Origin: Flavobacterium humidisoli
GTDB lineage: Bacteria; Bacteroidota; Bacteroidia; Flavobacteriales; Flavobacteriaceae
Length of the DNA: 64,000 bases
Assembly: GCF_023272795.1 (NCBI RefSeq)
Contig: NZ_CP096829.1
Span: 2,418,001 to 2,482,000, forward strand
Direction: 5' to 3'
The position numbers were made by a program, and so were the translations under genes. Position 1 is the stretch's first letter. The number at the start of each line of letters is the position of its first letter. Below the pieces are notes generated by a model. The model was given only the letters and a program-made list of their open reading frames with translations. It ran no database searches and was not told the DNA's origin. Positions 17,778 to 27,650 of this stretch are shown here, in pieces.

Positions 17778-18536
17778 ATAATTTTAGATTAGTGTCAAAA
17801 AAATATATTGTATTGATAAGTATTTATTAGAATTACTTTATCTAATTACAGGTTTAAAAAAAAGCTGTAATTTTAAACAATTTCGAGAGTTTTAATCAAG
17901 AATTTTCATTGAATTGAAAATTTAATAAAAAGATTTGATTGCACTAAATTTTCAACGTTTCCACAGTTCAAAATTAATTTGCGATTACAAAATTGAAGAT
18001 TATGCAATAACCGAAAGATTTGGTTATTGTAAAGGTAATTAATTTCTTGCAAAATGTTTTTGTTTATAATTAAAATCTTTAGGTTTGTAATATTATTGTA
18101 TTTCATAGAATAGTAACCATACTTAAGATGACCTTTTTCGCATTGTATATTTATAATTTTGATTCGTAAAGCCTAAAAAAAAATAATAGTAATAGTATTG
18201 GAAGAAATTTATTTAAAATTTACTTGAACTTTTTCTCTTTTTTTTTTGATTCTTTGCATTAAAGTAGTGAACTAATCAACTAATTTTTAATTTATAATAT
18301 AAACAATTTATAAGTGAAGATTTGCAATTTGTACAATTTAGTAATAGAAACTAAAGAAAATGATTTAATTGTTCTTTTACTTAGTGATTTATATTATTAG
18401 CTGTAAATTATACATACAAATTTGTAAATACATTTGTATATGTAAAATTTTTTCATCTTTTATTTATATACGATTCGACCTTTAACTTTTTATTTATCAG
18501 AATGTAATGTGCCAACATTCTGATATGAAAGTAAAA
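17778..18536. other. AT-rich intergenic region
   Basis: About 760 bp of very AT-rich DNA with no credible ORF. It holds an 11-bp perfect inverted repeat (18495-18505 with 18515-18525, core ATCAGAATGT) with a 9-nt loop, close to the left end of the IS element. This may be a terminator or part of the IS flank. Confidence 0.4.
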
Positions 18537-19985
18537 CTGAGGAAGTCAAGAACATCGTTAGGCGTATTTTCCTCAAGTTTTATGTATAAAAAGGTATCAA
18601 TTCCAATTTTGTTTAAGATTTTAGCGTGGATAACTTAATGGATTGTTTTTTACTTTCAATGAAAGAAATAAGATATGCGGTTAATTAAAGAGGTAAAACA
18701 CTAATACATTGTTTTTGGAATTCTTCGATTGTTAAATATTCAAGAGCTGAATGTCTTCTGCAGGTGTTGTAGAAATTTTTGATATAATTGGTGACTGATG
18801 TTTTTGCCTTTTGAATAGATGTATATTGGTTTTGATAAATTAACTCTGATTTAATTGTCTTGAAAAAGCTTTCCGCAACTGCATTGTCGTAGCAGTTTCC
18901 TTTTCTGCTCATACTCTGAGTAATCTGATCACTTTTAGATAAAATGTAGACAAAGGCTTTGCAAGCATATTGGATTCCGCGGTCTGAATGAAATATTAAT
19001 TTTTGGCTTCGAATTAATGGGCGGTTGCGCAAGGCCTTCTTAAAAGCGGCTATAGTTGTGTCTATTGCTTTCATGGTTTTGCTTATGGACCAGCCTATAA
19101 CTTTACGATCGAAGAGGTCTATTACTGCGGTAAGGTATGCCCAGCCTTTCTTAGTTTGGATGTAAGTAATGTCAGATACCCAGACCTGGTTTTGGTTTCT
19201 AACTTTAAATTCCTGATTTAGTAAATTGTCAGCTGCAGGATATTTGGGAGAGGAGATTGTAGTTCTTTTGAACTTTAGTTTTGCGACCCGTTTAAGATCA
19301 TTCTCTAGCATTATCTTTCCAACATACGTGCGGGATACATTTATGCCTATTGCTGAAAGTTCTTTAGTGATTCTTATGCTTCCGTACCTTCCTTGGCTCC
19401 AATGATAAATTCTTAGAATTTCAGATGTTATAAATATTTTTCTTTCAGCTCTGCTCGTTGAAAGGTCTTTCCTCCATCTGTAGAAACAGCTTGGATCTAC
19501 CTTGAAAATTTTACACATCTTAATAATTGGAAATTTATCACAGTTTTTCATGATGAATTTATAGCGAAGCCGTCTTTTCTGTAAAATAATTCCTGTGCTG
19601 CTTTCTAAGATATCCTTTTCTATTTGAATATTTTTGATTTCTTTTTTTAATCTTATTATTTCTTTCTGGTTAGTATCTAAATCTGATTTTTTCTCAAGGG
19701 TCAGTTTTCCATCCTTGTAAAGTTTTTTCCAATGTTGGAGGCTATTTTTACTGATGCCCAGTTCTTGAGCTACAGTTAATACACTTTTATATTGATTACT
19801 GATTGTGACGGCACAAATTTTAAATTCCAACGGCCACTTTTTTCGAGTATTTTCCATGGTTTCAAATTTATAGAGTGATGAATTGTTTTGCAATTGTTTA
19901 TTCTTACAATTTACTAAATTGAAATCTAATTAATATTTTTAAAACCGCCTTAGCTTTTTGTGGCAAAAAAGGTATCACCTCCACT
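18537..19985 (-). mobile_element. IS3-family insertion sequence (approximate ends)
   Basis: Built around one intact IS3-type transposase gene. Ends are approximate. Possible terminal inverted repeats are CGTTAGGCGTATTTT at 18556-18570 and, inverted, the complement of AAAACCGCCTTAGCT at 19941-19955, with TG dinucleotides a few bases further out on both sides. No target duplication could be verified by eye. The element abuts the start of the 172-residue gene at 19992, so it may have replaced that gene's promoter. Confidence 0.6.
18685..19857 (-). CDS. IS3-family transposase, single-frame
   Basis: 390 residues from the ATG at 19857 (an upstream in-frame start at 19893 would add 12 residues, but MENTRKKW is the natural family start). 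Residues 1-80 form the OrfA part: a helix-turn-helix (LTVAQELGISKNSLQHWKK) and a leucine-zipper helix. The OrfB part has the HTH_21 region and a DDE core: Asp in VWVSDITYI, Asp in FHSDRGIQY, and Glu in NAVAESFFKTIKSE. In most IS3 elements orfA and orfB are joined by programmed -1 frameshifting. Here they are one continuous frame, so no frameshift is needed. All three catalytic residues are present, so it may be active. Confidence 0.93.
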   Translation of the reverse strand: MENTRKKWPLEFKICAVTISNQYKSVLTVAQELGISKNSLQHWKKLYKDGKLTLEKKSDLDTNQKEIIRLKKEIKNIQIEKDILESSTGIILQKRRLRYKFIMKNCDKFPIIKMCKIFKVDPSCFYRWRKDLSTSRAERKIFITSEILRIYHWSQGRYGSIRITKELSAIGINVSRTYVGKIMLENDLKRVAKLKFKRTTISSPKYPAADNLLNQEFKVRNQNQVWVSDITYIQTKKGWAYLTAVIDLFDRKVIGWSISKTMKAIDTTIAAFKKALRNRPLIRSQKLIFHSDRGIQYACKAFVYILSKSDQITQSMSRKGNCYDNAVAESFFKTIKSELIYQNQYTSIQKAKTSVTNYIKNFYNTCRRHSALEYLTIEEFQKQCISVLPL

Positions 19986-19991
19986 TTAACT

Positions 19992-20510
19992 ATGTCACAA
20001 ATTGACCCTATTATAGAAACACTTTCGTTGTTAGATAAATCGTTAGATTATCTTATTAATTCTGATACTCTAAGTTTACATTTTAACGAGTTAAAAAACA
20101 AACTTTTTAATGATTCCACTAAAGATATTGAGCTATCTCAATCTGACAATAATAGCGTAGACGAGTTATTTAATGATATCTTTTCAAAACAAAGTCAACA
20201 AACAAAGAACTTAACTAAAATAAATGAAGTCTTGTTGTTTTTAGAAACTGAAAAACTAATAAGGCTCATTGAACAAAATCACATAAGAATAACGTATCAA
20301 GGTATTATTCAACATTCCAAAGGTTATCTTAATACTTACAATTTGAAAAAGTCAAACGCCCAACGGTTACAAAACGTTGAGGACGTACAGAAGTTCCACC
20401 TAAAGTGGATGACGATTCTAACTTCTCTGATTGCGGTTGGTACTCTTGTTGCATCGATTTACTATTTATTTGAGCTATTCTCTGTCCGATTTTGTTTATG
20501 TAACAAATAA
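19992..20510 (+). CDS. Hypothetical protein with C-terminal membrane segment
   Basis: 172 residues, not recognised. Residues 1-75 are acidic and helical. About 75-110 (INEVLLFLETEKLIRLIE then ITYQGIIQHSKG) resembles a small winged-helix/beta-hairpin unit. Residues about 138-160 (WMTILTSLIAVGTLVASIYYL) form a transmembrane helix, so the N-terminal part is probably cytoplasmic and membrane-tethered. It starts 7 bp from the IS3 end, so transcription may now depend on the IS. Confidence 0.5.
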   Translation: MSQIDPIIETLSLLDKSLDYLINSDTLSLHFNELKNKLFNDSTKDIELSQSDNNSVDELFNDIFSKQSQQTKNLTKINEVLLFLETEKLIRLIEQNHIRITYQGIIQHSKGYLNTYNLKKSNAQRLQNVEDVQKFHLKWMTILTSLIAVGTLVASIYYLFELFSVRFCLCNK

Positions 20511-20588
20511 AGCTAATCATTATTTAATGCTACAAATATCAAAAAAAGTCTACCCGTTATTAAATTTGTAGATTTTCAATCTCTAGTG

Positions 20589-20613
20589 ACCACGGAGGGG
20601 TTCGAACCATTCG
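20589..20613. repeat. tRNA 3'-end-like fragment (att scar)
   Basis: ACCACGGAGGGGTTCGAACC, read on the minus strand, is GGTTCGAACCCCTCCGTGGT, a T-loop and acceptor 3' strand with no tRNA body attached. Forty bp further on is a two-unit CAACACA-TCTG-TAACACC repeat (20658-20675), like the arm repeats at other scars. It probably marks another integration endpoint. Confidence 0.5.
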
Positions 20614-20726
20614 TACAGGCTCTGTTTTTCCATAATTTATCATCTTTTGCATGTCACCAACACATCTGTAACACCTAGTCTGATCTAACTCCATTTTTTT
20701 AGATTTAAGCCATTATTAGAATAAAA

Positions 20727-20748
20727 AAAACAGCCTTCAGGCTGTTTT
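20727..20748. terminator. Rho-independent terminator
   Basis: AAAACAGCC-TTCA-GGCTGTTTT followed by AATTTTT. It can end transcription from the 172-residue gene or from the minus strand. The rest of 20511-21273 is AT-rich and shows no ORF; it should contain the promoter of the effector operon starting at 21274. Confidence 0.75.
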
Positions 20749-21273
20749 AATTTTTATGCGATATTAATATAAATATCTGATTATCTGCAAATGTTAGATG
20801 CAATAGTTAACCGCCAACAAATCTGACACATTGCCTAATTTGCTTGTTTTTTCTTTTTGCATACTTTAATTTGAAGCTAAACAAAAAAATAAGGATGCTG
20901 AAATACATACTTTACTTTTTCTCTATTATTTGTTAGTACTTTCATTTGCCCAATAAGGAACTTCTATATATACCGATTAAAGACAACACTTGCATTTAAA
21001 AAAAATAAATCTTCTTAACACCAATTGGTTAATTCCTCTTTATTTGTGTTATTTCTTTATGAACTTTATCTCTTACACGTGCCAAATTAATAATGAAAAA
21101 TGATTCTGTATCTTTTTTTGGCCTCTAAAATATATTGAAGTTCAAAAATAAATCGATTTTTTCTTACAACACACTCTACATCAATAAATTGCGAATTTTC
21201 ATACTTTTTACACTTAAAACATTTATTTTGCAGGAAAAAACATATATTTGATTCCCATTAATTTATCAGCCTA

Positions 21274-22440
21274 ATGCTCTACATTCCAGAACCTTCGTAT
21301 GAAGACTATTTAACGTATAAGATTAAAAAAGGAGATACTCTGCTTAGTGTGGCTCAAGATTTGGGCGTTGAACCTTACCGTCTCAGAAGTTACCATAACC
21401 AATTTGTTCCATCTACAAAAGACTTAATCGAAGCAGATTTTCCCCCTCATCTCGAATATCTTATTTTGGAGCCTGAAAAGGCTGCGCTTACTGATAAAGA
21501 AAAAGAACAAAACCGAACAAAAATAAACACTAAAGGTTCCTTTAAACTTTCTCTTGACAATTCGCATATCAACAATTCATACGCCGTTCTTTACTCTATT
21601 GAAAAAGGACAAAATGTATATCATATAAAACAAGAATTCAATGTAAAGTGGAGAGCCAAAAATGAAGATGGATATTCTTTTTTTGAGGTTAACCGAATTG
21701 GAGATCTTTACATAAATGATACTCGAACCTCAACAATGGCACACGAAATTGCAGAAAAAGCTTCTACAGCCTTATATCCTCTATTGGTTGTAGTTGATCA
21801 AACCGGAAAATGGGTTTACATTAATAACTTTAATCGAATTGAAGAACGTTGGGTCGAAACCAAAAAACAGATTCGAGAATATTACAAAGGCGAAGTAGTT
21901 GAAAAATACATTTCTATTTATGATCGGAATTTAGAAGACAGCGATTCCTTATATATTTCACTTTCAAGAGACTGGTTTCTTAATGCTTTTTTCAACGAAA
22001 TTCATATTGAATATCCTACCTCTTTGAGCATTCAGAAAGAACAGGAATTTCCATTCATGGCTAAAAGCGACAATCTTAATTTTAAGGTTGAACAAAAAGT
22101 AGATGAATACTTAGACATCGATAACTTTTTAGTAATTGACATTAGCGGGAAATTAAATGACCAGCGAACCAAGACTGATATAGAAAAAGAATTAGGTCTG
22201 CCCGTAAAAGAATATTCCGAAGAAAAAGTTACAGGCAATTACAGAGCAAAATATTTTCTAAATCCACAAAATCATATCCCTGAAGTCGTTTTTATAAGCT
22301 GCGATTTGGCATTAGAAACCCCTCAAAAATTTTCGGTGACCATATCCAACAAAGACGATCAAAAAGAAATGAGCGTGAAACCCAAAGCGCAATTATTTGT
22401 TGAAGAAATAGAATCTAAAAAGAAGTGGTGGCAATTTTAA
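21274..22440 (+). CDS. LysM-domain protein of a PAAR-like effector module
   Basis: 388 residues, no signal peptide. A LysM-type repeat lies at about residues 14-60 (YKIKKGDTLLSVAQDLGVEP). The rest is mixed alpha/beta and unassigned, ending in a KKKWWQF tail. It starts a six- or seven-gene plus-strand run and is followed after 10 bp by a DUF4280 PAAR-like gene. Known: cytoplasmic LysM proteins occur in contractile injection systems, where they help load spike or effector proteins, and LysM proteins often neighbour DUF4280 genes in Bacteroidota. The chaperone/adaptor role is inferred. Confidence 0.65.
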   Translation: MLYIPEPSYEDYLTYKIKKGDTLLSVAQDLGVEPYRLRSYHNQFVPSTKDLIEADFPPHLEYLILEPEKAALTDKEKEQNRTKINTKGSFKLSLDNSHINNSYAVLYSIEKGQNVYHIKQEFNVKWRAKNEDGYSFFEVNRIGDLYINDTRTSTMAHEIAEKASTALYPLLVVVDQTGKWVYINNFNRIEERWVETKKQIREYYKGEVVEKYISIYDRNLEDSDSLYISLSRDWFLNAFFNEIHIEYPTSLSIQKEQEFPFMAKSDNLNFKVEQKVDEYLDIDNFLVIDISGKLNDQRTKTDIEKELGLPVKEYSEEKVTGNYRAKYFLNPQNHIPEVVFISCDLALETPQKFSVTISNKDDQKEMSVKPKAQLFVEEIESKKKWWQF

Positions 22441-22450
22441 AAATCAAATT

Positions 22451-22948
22451 ATGAGCGAAAAACATTTTGCAGTACAAGGCGCCACTTGCAAATGCAAGTT
22501 TAGCGAAGATCCTTCTAAAACGGATAAAATTAAAGTCAAATCGCAAAATAAACATTTTGGAAATGACAAAGAAGGTTCGGAAAAACTTATAGCAACATCC
22601 AAAGAAATCGGTCAGACTTTAGAAAAAAACACCTTTGGGAAATGCAAAAAACAACCCGTTGGAAACAGTTTTATGGTTTGCCAAGCCACAATTACAAAGT
22701 GGAGTGGTTTTTATGAAAAAGTAACTCTTAGTAACGAAGGCAAAATATTACTCGAAGACAGCAAAGCAACCTGCCCAATGGGAGCGCCCGATTGTATTGA
22801 AATTACAGATCACGGACAAACCGCAGAACCTGGCGAACAGAATTTTAAAAATACGGAACCTATGGTACATAATCTTATAAACCCGATGGTTGATGTTAGA
22901 GATATGTACACAAAGGAAGCGAAGCATGAAGGAATAAAATTTGACTAA
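22451..22948 (+). CDS. DUF4280 PAAR-like spike-tip protein
   Basis: 165 residues with the DUF4280 signature: an N-terminal GATCKCKF Cys pair, a central GNSFMVCQATITKW, and the diagnostic ATCPMGAPDCIEI near residues 109-121. Known: DUF4280 proteins are PAAR-like tips of type VI subtype iii and extracellular contractile injection systems, and they carry or bind effectors. It is tightly spaced between the LysM gene (10 bp) and the large OmpA-domain gene (10 bp). No sheath, baseplate or VgrG gene lies in this window, so the module must use machinery encoded elsewhere. Confidence 0.85.
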   Translation: MSEKHFAVQGATCKCKFSEDPSKTDKIKVKSQNKHFGNDKEGSEKLIATSKEIGQTLEKNTFGKCKKQPVGNSFMVCQATITKWSGFYEKVTLSNEGKILLEDSKATCPMGAPDCIEITDHGQTAEPGEQNFKNTEPMVHNLINPMVDVRDMYTKEAKHEGIKFD

Positions 22949-22958
22949 TTATTGTAAA

Positions 22959-25736
22959 ATGGCAAAAGGCGTTAAAAAAATAAAGTGGACAGGAAAAGGT
23001 AAAGTAATAGCCAATAAGTCTATCCCAAATAAAAAAGTGACTATTGATGCAGATCAGATTGTTTCTTTTGAAGTAGAGTCTTGGTATAATCAAACAACTG
23101 AGGAAGAAAAGAAAAAGAACATAACTTGGATCTTGCAGGATCGAAAAAAACAAACCATTATTATTCAAAAAGTACAGTCTGCAAACCTTCCTAAAGAGAT
23201 TAGTATCCCTAAAGAATTATGTGGCCCTTTTCAATATTATCTTGAAGCAAGTCTAGGAGGCAAAAGAGATTTTCATAATGAAACTGGTCTCTACATAAGT
23301 GGATATGCTCCTGCAAAATTAATCAGTAGTAAATGGTCACAGGTTTATGATGGAAAAGACATTCGTAAAACTTATTGTTTTTCTTATGGCGAAAAAGTTT
23401 ACTTAAATCTAAAGACAGAAGGTCTAAATGGTCACCAAAACTTACAGATCTTAATTTTTAGACATCTTAATTTTCAAACAGATCCTGCGGTTTTTAAGTA
23501 TACAAATGTACTTGTAATTGATGGGGAAATAAATCTGGAAATAACCAGCACTTTTAATTGGTACACTGCAATTAAGGACATAAAACAAACCGAAGAATTT
23601 TATGTGAAAATTTATGACCCTACTGCTAAGGTTTATATTACTGACGAAAAAGGCTTAACAGATCATGCTACATTTTTAAGAATTAACAAAAAAATTGTTT
23701 CTAAAGAAATAAAACCTCCAACAAATTTATCTCCATTAAAAACTGGAGAACCAGATAAAGATGAAGCTAGATTTGAACTTTGTAAGTTTGAAACAATTTC
23801 TATAACAGAGCCTAAGGCGACTACCAAATTATTTCATAACGGTCAAAATTTAAGCAAAGTAACAAACCCAAAAACACCAATTTCAAAAACCATTTTATTC
23901 GAATTTGAAAAACATGAAATTACAGCAGAAGCCAAAACAATTCTAAACAATGTTTTACAGTATCTGCTGCAATCACATTATTCAACAATTAAAATTGATG
24001 GTCACGCATGTGTCATTGGCAAGGAACAATATAATCAAAAACTATCCCAGCAAAGAAGTGATGCTGTAAAAAAACTTTTTGTTGATGGCGGTCTGGATTC
24101 ACGTCGTATTATTTCTTTAGGCCGTGGCGAAGTAAACCCAACCGATGATAAAAAAGGAAGAGATAATATAAAATACAAAAATGAGAAAGAATATATTGAA
24201 AATCGCCGTGTCGACATTTCGTTTGACTCTCTTGGTCACGATGCCCAAACCATTGTGTATGAAACTATTGTCCCTAGCCATAGCCAAAATATTACTATTG
24301 ACGTTACCGAATATCAAAACAAAGCCTGTTTTAGAGAATTAGGAAAACACAAAAAAAATATCAAGATTAGCTCTCCCGAATATAGCAAAGCAATAGATCA
24401 GGTTGCAAATAAATTGGATTTTCCTGTCAGGTCAGATTTGTCATGGATGAATCCTGCCCCATTACAATATATATGGCCAAGATATAACATAACGCATGTT
24501 TTAAATGCTGAAAAAAGTATGGATTCAGCAAATAACTATTTTATTGATGTTCATTCTTGTAGGTACTATTCAAATGATGCTAATCATACTATTCAGATAA
24601 AAGCCTACCCAGATATAAAATGGTCGCTTAATTTCTTTTTAAATCTAACTAATGATTTAAGTGTTAAATGGGCTAATCAATCAGATTATAAATTAAAAGA
24701 ATTGCAAAGTAAAGCAGGGAAAATTGGTGCTGAAAGAAGATGGAAACAAAAAGAAGCATCAATTGGTTTTAGTTTACAGGCAAAATGGGATAATAATCAG
24801 CAAAGTAAAGAATTAAAGGACGATTATGATATTAAATTCAAAAAATTATATAATGTATTTAATTCACTAGGTGCCTTAGCTGATGGAATTACAAATAAAA
24901 CTAAAGGATCTATTCGTTCTATTACACCTACAGGCCTCCCTGTAAGCTTTGCTGTAAAACCACCCAACTTATCCTTTACTGGGGATTGGTTTTTAAGCCA
25001 CCCTAAAAATAATAACTTAATAGTTGGTACGGATGTTAAATTAGTATTAGAAGCATCTCCTTTAATTGGGTTAGAAATTACGATAGATTTATTGGGTGCA
25101 GCAGTTTTTATAGCTGGCGAAATTGTAAGTATGGGAACAGCAGGACCTCAAGCTTTACGATTATATAATGAAATTCAAACAAAATTAAAGCAGGGGATCA
25201 ATTTCGGCAATGATAAAGCGGGTGTCAAAACCTCTGTTGATATTTATATGGATTTAATAATTACGGGAACAATAAGTACGAAATCAGAATTTAGATTTAA
25301 TACTTCTGGCAAGGCTAAGGATTCCAATTTTAAATTAGCTTCAGAAGCCAAATTAAAAACAGAACTGAAAGTAGGAATAAAAATAAAGGGCGAAGCGGTC
25401 ATTGCGGTTGTTAAGGTAAACGCCTATTTTGAAGCTTCAGGAGCAGGGACTGCCTCTGTTACTTTTGGACATGGAATAATTTACGATGATAAAGGATTGT
25501 ATTACCAACCAAAACTTGGTTTTGATGGTCTAGACATCACATATGTTGTGAAAGTAAGTGCTAGTTTAGCAATAAAAATAGCAAAAGAAGGAGTCAAAAT
25601 TGACGAAAAAAAAGAAGGAAAACACACTTTTGCAGAGGGAAAATTCATTGGTTTTATTCCTCCGTTTGATGTTATAAAAGAATTAGAAGAATTATTCGAT
25701 ATGACTGCAAATATTCCATTAATTAAAAACAATTAA
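22959..25736 (+). CDS. Large OmpA-domain protein, probable injected effector
   Basis: 925 residues from the ATG at 22959; a TTG 18 bp upstream overlaps the PAAR gene and is less likely. Residues about 1-300 are beta-rich. An OmpA-like peptidoglycan-binding domain lies at about 308-400 (ILFEFEKHEITAEAK, IDGHACVIG, then NQKLSQQRSDAVKK and NRRVDISF). The C-terminal 350 residues contain a hydrophobic, Gly/Ala-rich stretch (ITIDLLGAAVFIAGEIVSMG) and amphipathic beta segments, suggestive of membrane insertion. No signal peptide is present, in line with delivery through a PAAR-tipped spike. Known: peptidoglycan-binding domains anchor several injected toxins. The pore-forming guess rests only on hydrophobicity. 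Confidence 0.65.
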   Translation: MAKGVKKIKWTGKGKVIANKSIPNKKVTIDADQIVSFEVESWYNQTTEEEKKKNITWILQDRKKQTIIIQKVQSANLPKEISIPKELCGPFQYYLEASLGGKRDFHNETGLYISGYAPAKLISSKWSQVYDGKDIRKTYCFSYGEKVYLNLKTEGLNGHQNLQILIFRHLNFQTDPAVFKYTNVLVIDGEINLEITSTFNWYTAIKDIKQTEEFYVKIYDPTAKVYITDEKGLTDHATFLRINKKIVSKEIKPPTNLSPLKTGEPDKDEARFELCKFETISITEPKATTKLFHNGQNLSKVTNPKTPISKTILFEFEKHEITAEAKTILNNVLQYLLQSHYSTIKIDGHACVIGKEQYNQKLSQQRSDAVKKLFVDGGLDSRRIISLGRGEVNPTDDKKGRDNIKYKNEKEYIENRRVDISFDSLGHDAQTIVYETIVPSHSQNITIDVTEYQNKACFRELGKHKKNIKISSPEYSKAIDQVANKLDFPVRSDLSWMNPAPLQYIWPRYNITHVLNAEKSMDSANNYFIDVHSCRYYSNDANHTIQIKAYPDIKWSLNFFLNLTNDLSVKWANQSDYKLKELQSKAGKIGAERRWKQKEASIGFSLQAKWDNNQQSKELKDDYDIKFKKLYNVFNSLGALADGITNKTKGSIRSITPTGLPVSFAVKPPNLSFTGDWFLSHPKNNNLIVGTDVKLVLEASPLIGLEITIDLLGAAVFIAGEIVSMGTAGPQALRLYNEIQTKLKQGINFGNDKAGVKTSVDIYMDLIITGTISTKSEFRFNTSGKAKDSNFKLASEAKLKTELKVGIKIKGEAVIAVVKVNAYFEASGAGTASVTFGHGIIYDDKGLYYQPKLGFDGLDITYVVKVSASLAIKIAKEGVKIDEKKEGKHTFAEGKFIGFIPPFDVIKELEELFDMTANIPLIKNN

Positions 25737-25740
25737 AAAA

Positions 25741-26349
25741 ATGAAAAAAATATTCATCTTATTATTTATGTGTACAACATTTATTTCTTGCAATTCGCAG
25801 ACAGATTTAGAAACATTAAAATTTGACAAACCAATTTCTGAAGATATTAAAAAGATCAAAGATGTTGAAAAAGATGATAATGGAAACTATGGACTAAAAT
25901 CTTATAGAACCAATCAACTAGATTATTTTAAGTTTGGCGAGGTTAATTTCTCTAAATACGCTGTGCCTAACGGCTACGATGACGCATACAGTGATATTTA
26001 TATGCATGTAGACAATTTTGAGCAAAATAATTATTTAGGTTTTAGCATGTATATAACAAATGATCAAGAAGGTACTGCTTTGCTAAATTATTTAAAAAAA
26101 AGGTTTGGTAAGCCTGAAGAAAGAAGTACTGGATTAGAAAATGGCATTGCTTTCGTTTGGGAACTAAAAGAATCCAAACAATGGGTTTTATTGGAGCAAA
26201 ATACTGAAAACACAAGAGACCATAAAAAATATTTAAGAACTCAAGTTACAATTGTAAAACAAGGAACTAGAATGTTAAACTCAAAAAATCCCGAATGGAT
26301 TACTATTTTGGAAAACTTTAAAGGGTCAAGTACTCCAAAAGATAAATAA
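25741..26349 (+). CDS. Lipoprotein 1 of a three-paralogue set (putative immunity)
   Basis: 202 residues with a lipoprotein signal (lipobox TFISC, Cys17), so probably anchored facing the periplasm. The mature chain shares a layout with the next two genes: NSQTDLETLKFD at the N terminus, LKSYRTNQLDYFKFGEV, a YMHVDNF strand, then ITILENFK near the end. It begins 4 bp after the large effector gene. Known: periplasmic lipoproteins directly behind toxin genes are often immunity proteins. This is inferred from position only; the family is not recognised. Confidence 0.65.
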   Translation: MKKIFILLFMCTTFISCNSQTDLETLKFDKPISEDIKKIKDVEKDDNGNYGLKSYRTNQLDYFKFGEVNFSKYAVPNGYDDAYSDIYMHVDNFEQNNYLGFSMYITNDQEGTALLNYLKKRFGKPEERSTGLENGIAFVWELKESKQWVLLEQNTENTRDHKKYLRTQVTIVKQGTRMLNSKNPEWITILENFKGSSTPKDK

Positions 26350-26361
26350 TTTCTATAAAAA

Positions 26362-26973
26362 TTGAAGAAACTAATATTATTATTTACAATTAGCTTGATG
26401 GTAACTTCATGCAATTCTCAAACTAATTTAGAGGCATTGAAGTATGACGAACCCTTTTTGGAAATTATAAAAAACACAAAAGAATTAGGAAAAGACCAAG
26501 ATGTAATCTATGGTCTAAAGTCATATAGAACAGATAATCTCAAAGATTTTAAATTTGGTGATGTTTCTTTTTCTAAGTATGTTATGCCAAATGCTTATAA
26601 TGCAGATTATAACGATTTATATATCCACGTTGATAATTATGAAAACAACAACTTTATAGGTTTTACTGCTGAGCTTGTAAATAAAGAAGAAGGTGAAAAA
26701 TTATTTCTCTATTTAAAACAAAAATATGGCAATCCGGAATTTTGTCAACCACGCGAAGGATATAAATATCAAAAAGGCGAAGGCAATTACATTTGGGATA
26801 ATAATAATAATTTAGATTATTGGATTTTACTCTCACAAACTCCTAGATTAAAAAAAGATGGAAGCAAATTTATTTATAGCAGATGTGTCATCATAAAAAA
26901 AGGAACTCGTGTAGAAAATTCATCAGACAAAAAAGTCTTTACTGTTTTAGAGAGCTTTAAAATGAGTAATTAA
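26362..26973 (+). CDS. Lipoprotein 2 of a three-paralogue set (putative immunity)
   Basis: 203 residues starting at a TTG. That start is needed to give an intact lipoprotein signal (KKLILLFTISLMVTSC); the first ATG (26398) lies inside the signal sequence and would destroy it. The protein aligns with the preceding and following genes: NSQTNLEALKYDE, YGLKSYRTDNLKDFKFGDV, IHVDNYENNNFIGF and VLESFK. Divergence between the copies suggests old tandem duplication, possibly giving immunity to different effector variants. Confidence 0.65.
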   Translation: MKKLILLFTISLMVTSCNSQTNLEALKYDEPFLEIIKNTKELGKDQDVIYGLKSYRTDNLKDFKFGDVSFSKYVMPNAYNADYNDLYIHVDNYENNNFIGFTAELVNKEEGEKLFLYLKQKYGNPEFCQPREGYKYQKGEGNYIWDNNNNLDYWILLSQTPRLKKDGSKFIYSRCVIIKKGTRVENSSDKKVFTVLESFKMSN

Positions 26974-26979
26974 AAAATT

Positions 26980-27648
26980 ATGAAATTAGCCATATTAATT
27001 TTGATTACTTTAATGATCACATCATGCAACTCTCAAACAGATTTAGAAACATTAAAATTTGAAGATAAACTATTAAATCTTGATAATTTAGAAAAAGATT
27101 ATAGCATTTATGTCCCTTTGGAAGGAATTTATAAAGTAAAAGACATTGATAAATTTAAGTATTCTAATATTGTCATTGGCTCAGATAGTATAAAATTTAA
27201 AAACGAATTAATTGTTTACAAAAATTCATTAAACCTAATAGTTAATTCTTACGACAATAATCAATATTTGGGTTTTGAACTAGAATTAATAAACGAAAAG
27301 ACAGGTGATAAATTTTTAAACTTTTTGATTAAAAAACATGGTAAACCGCTAAAAGAATATAAATACTTGAAAAATGAATATAAAGACATTGATTACTTAT
27401 GGCAAAATAAATCTACCAATGAAATTATATTATTTCAAAAATATAATGAAACTTCCCACACATCTTTAGATGGGAACAAAAATGCTGTTTTAAGTAAAAC
27501 AAGAGTTATAATTGTGAAAGATGGGCTATCAGCAAAACCAAATGAAAATGACCCTAGAAATACTCCAGAAAAGATAAAAGCTGTTTTAGACTCAAATCCT
27601 AAAGCTTTTGAATTAATTGAAATTTTTAAAAATTCTATTATAAATTAA
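26980..27648 (+). CDS. Lipoprotein 3 of a three-paralogue set (putative immunity)
   Basis: 222 residues with lipobox LMITSC and the same NSQTDLETLKFED start as paralogue 1, but a more diverged middle and a 20-residue longer C terminus. It follows paralogue 2 by 6 bp. The common mature N terminus and conserved 'YLGFELELIN..TGDKFLNFL' block show common descent. Same inferred role as its neighbours. Confidence 0.65.
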   Translation: MKLAILILITLMITSCNSQTDLETLKFEDKLLNLDNLEKDYSIYVPLEGIYKVKDIDKFKYSNIVIGSDSIKFKNELIVYKNSLNLIVNSYDNNQYLGFELELINEKTGDKFLNFLIKKHGKPLKEYKYLKNEYKDIDYLWQNKSTNEIILFQKYNETSHTSLDGNKNAVLSKTRVIIVKDGLSAKPNENDPRNTPEKIKAVLDSNPKAFELIEIFKNSIIN

Positions 27649-27650
27649 TT

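Noticed and set aside
18588..19982. AAAAGGTATCA..TCCA-type direct repeats near both ends of the IS3 element as a long target duplication
   Set aside because: The left copy lies inside the likely element end, and IS3 elements make 3-5 bp duplications; probably coincidence.
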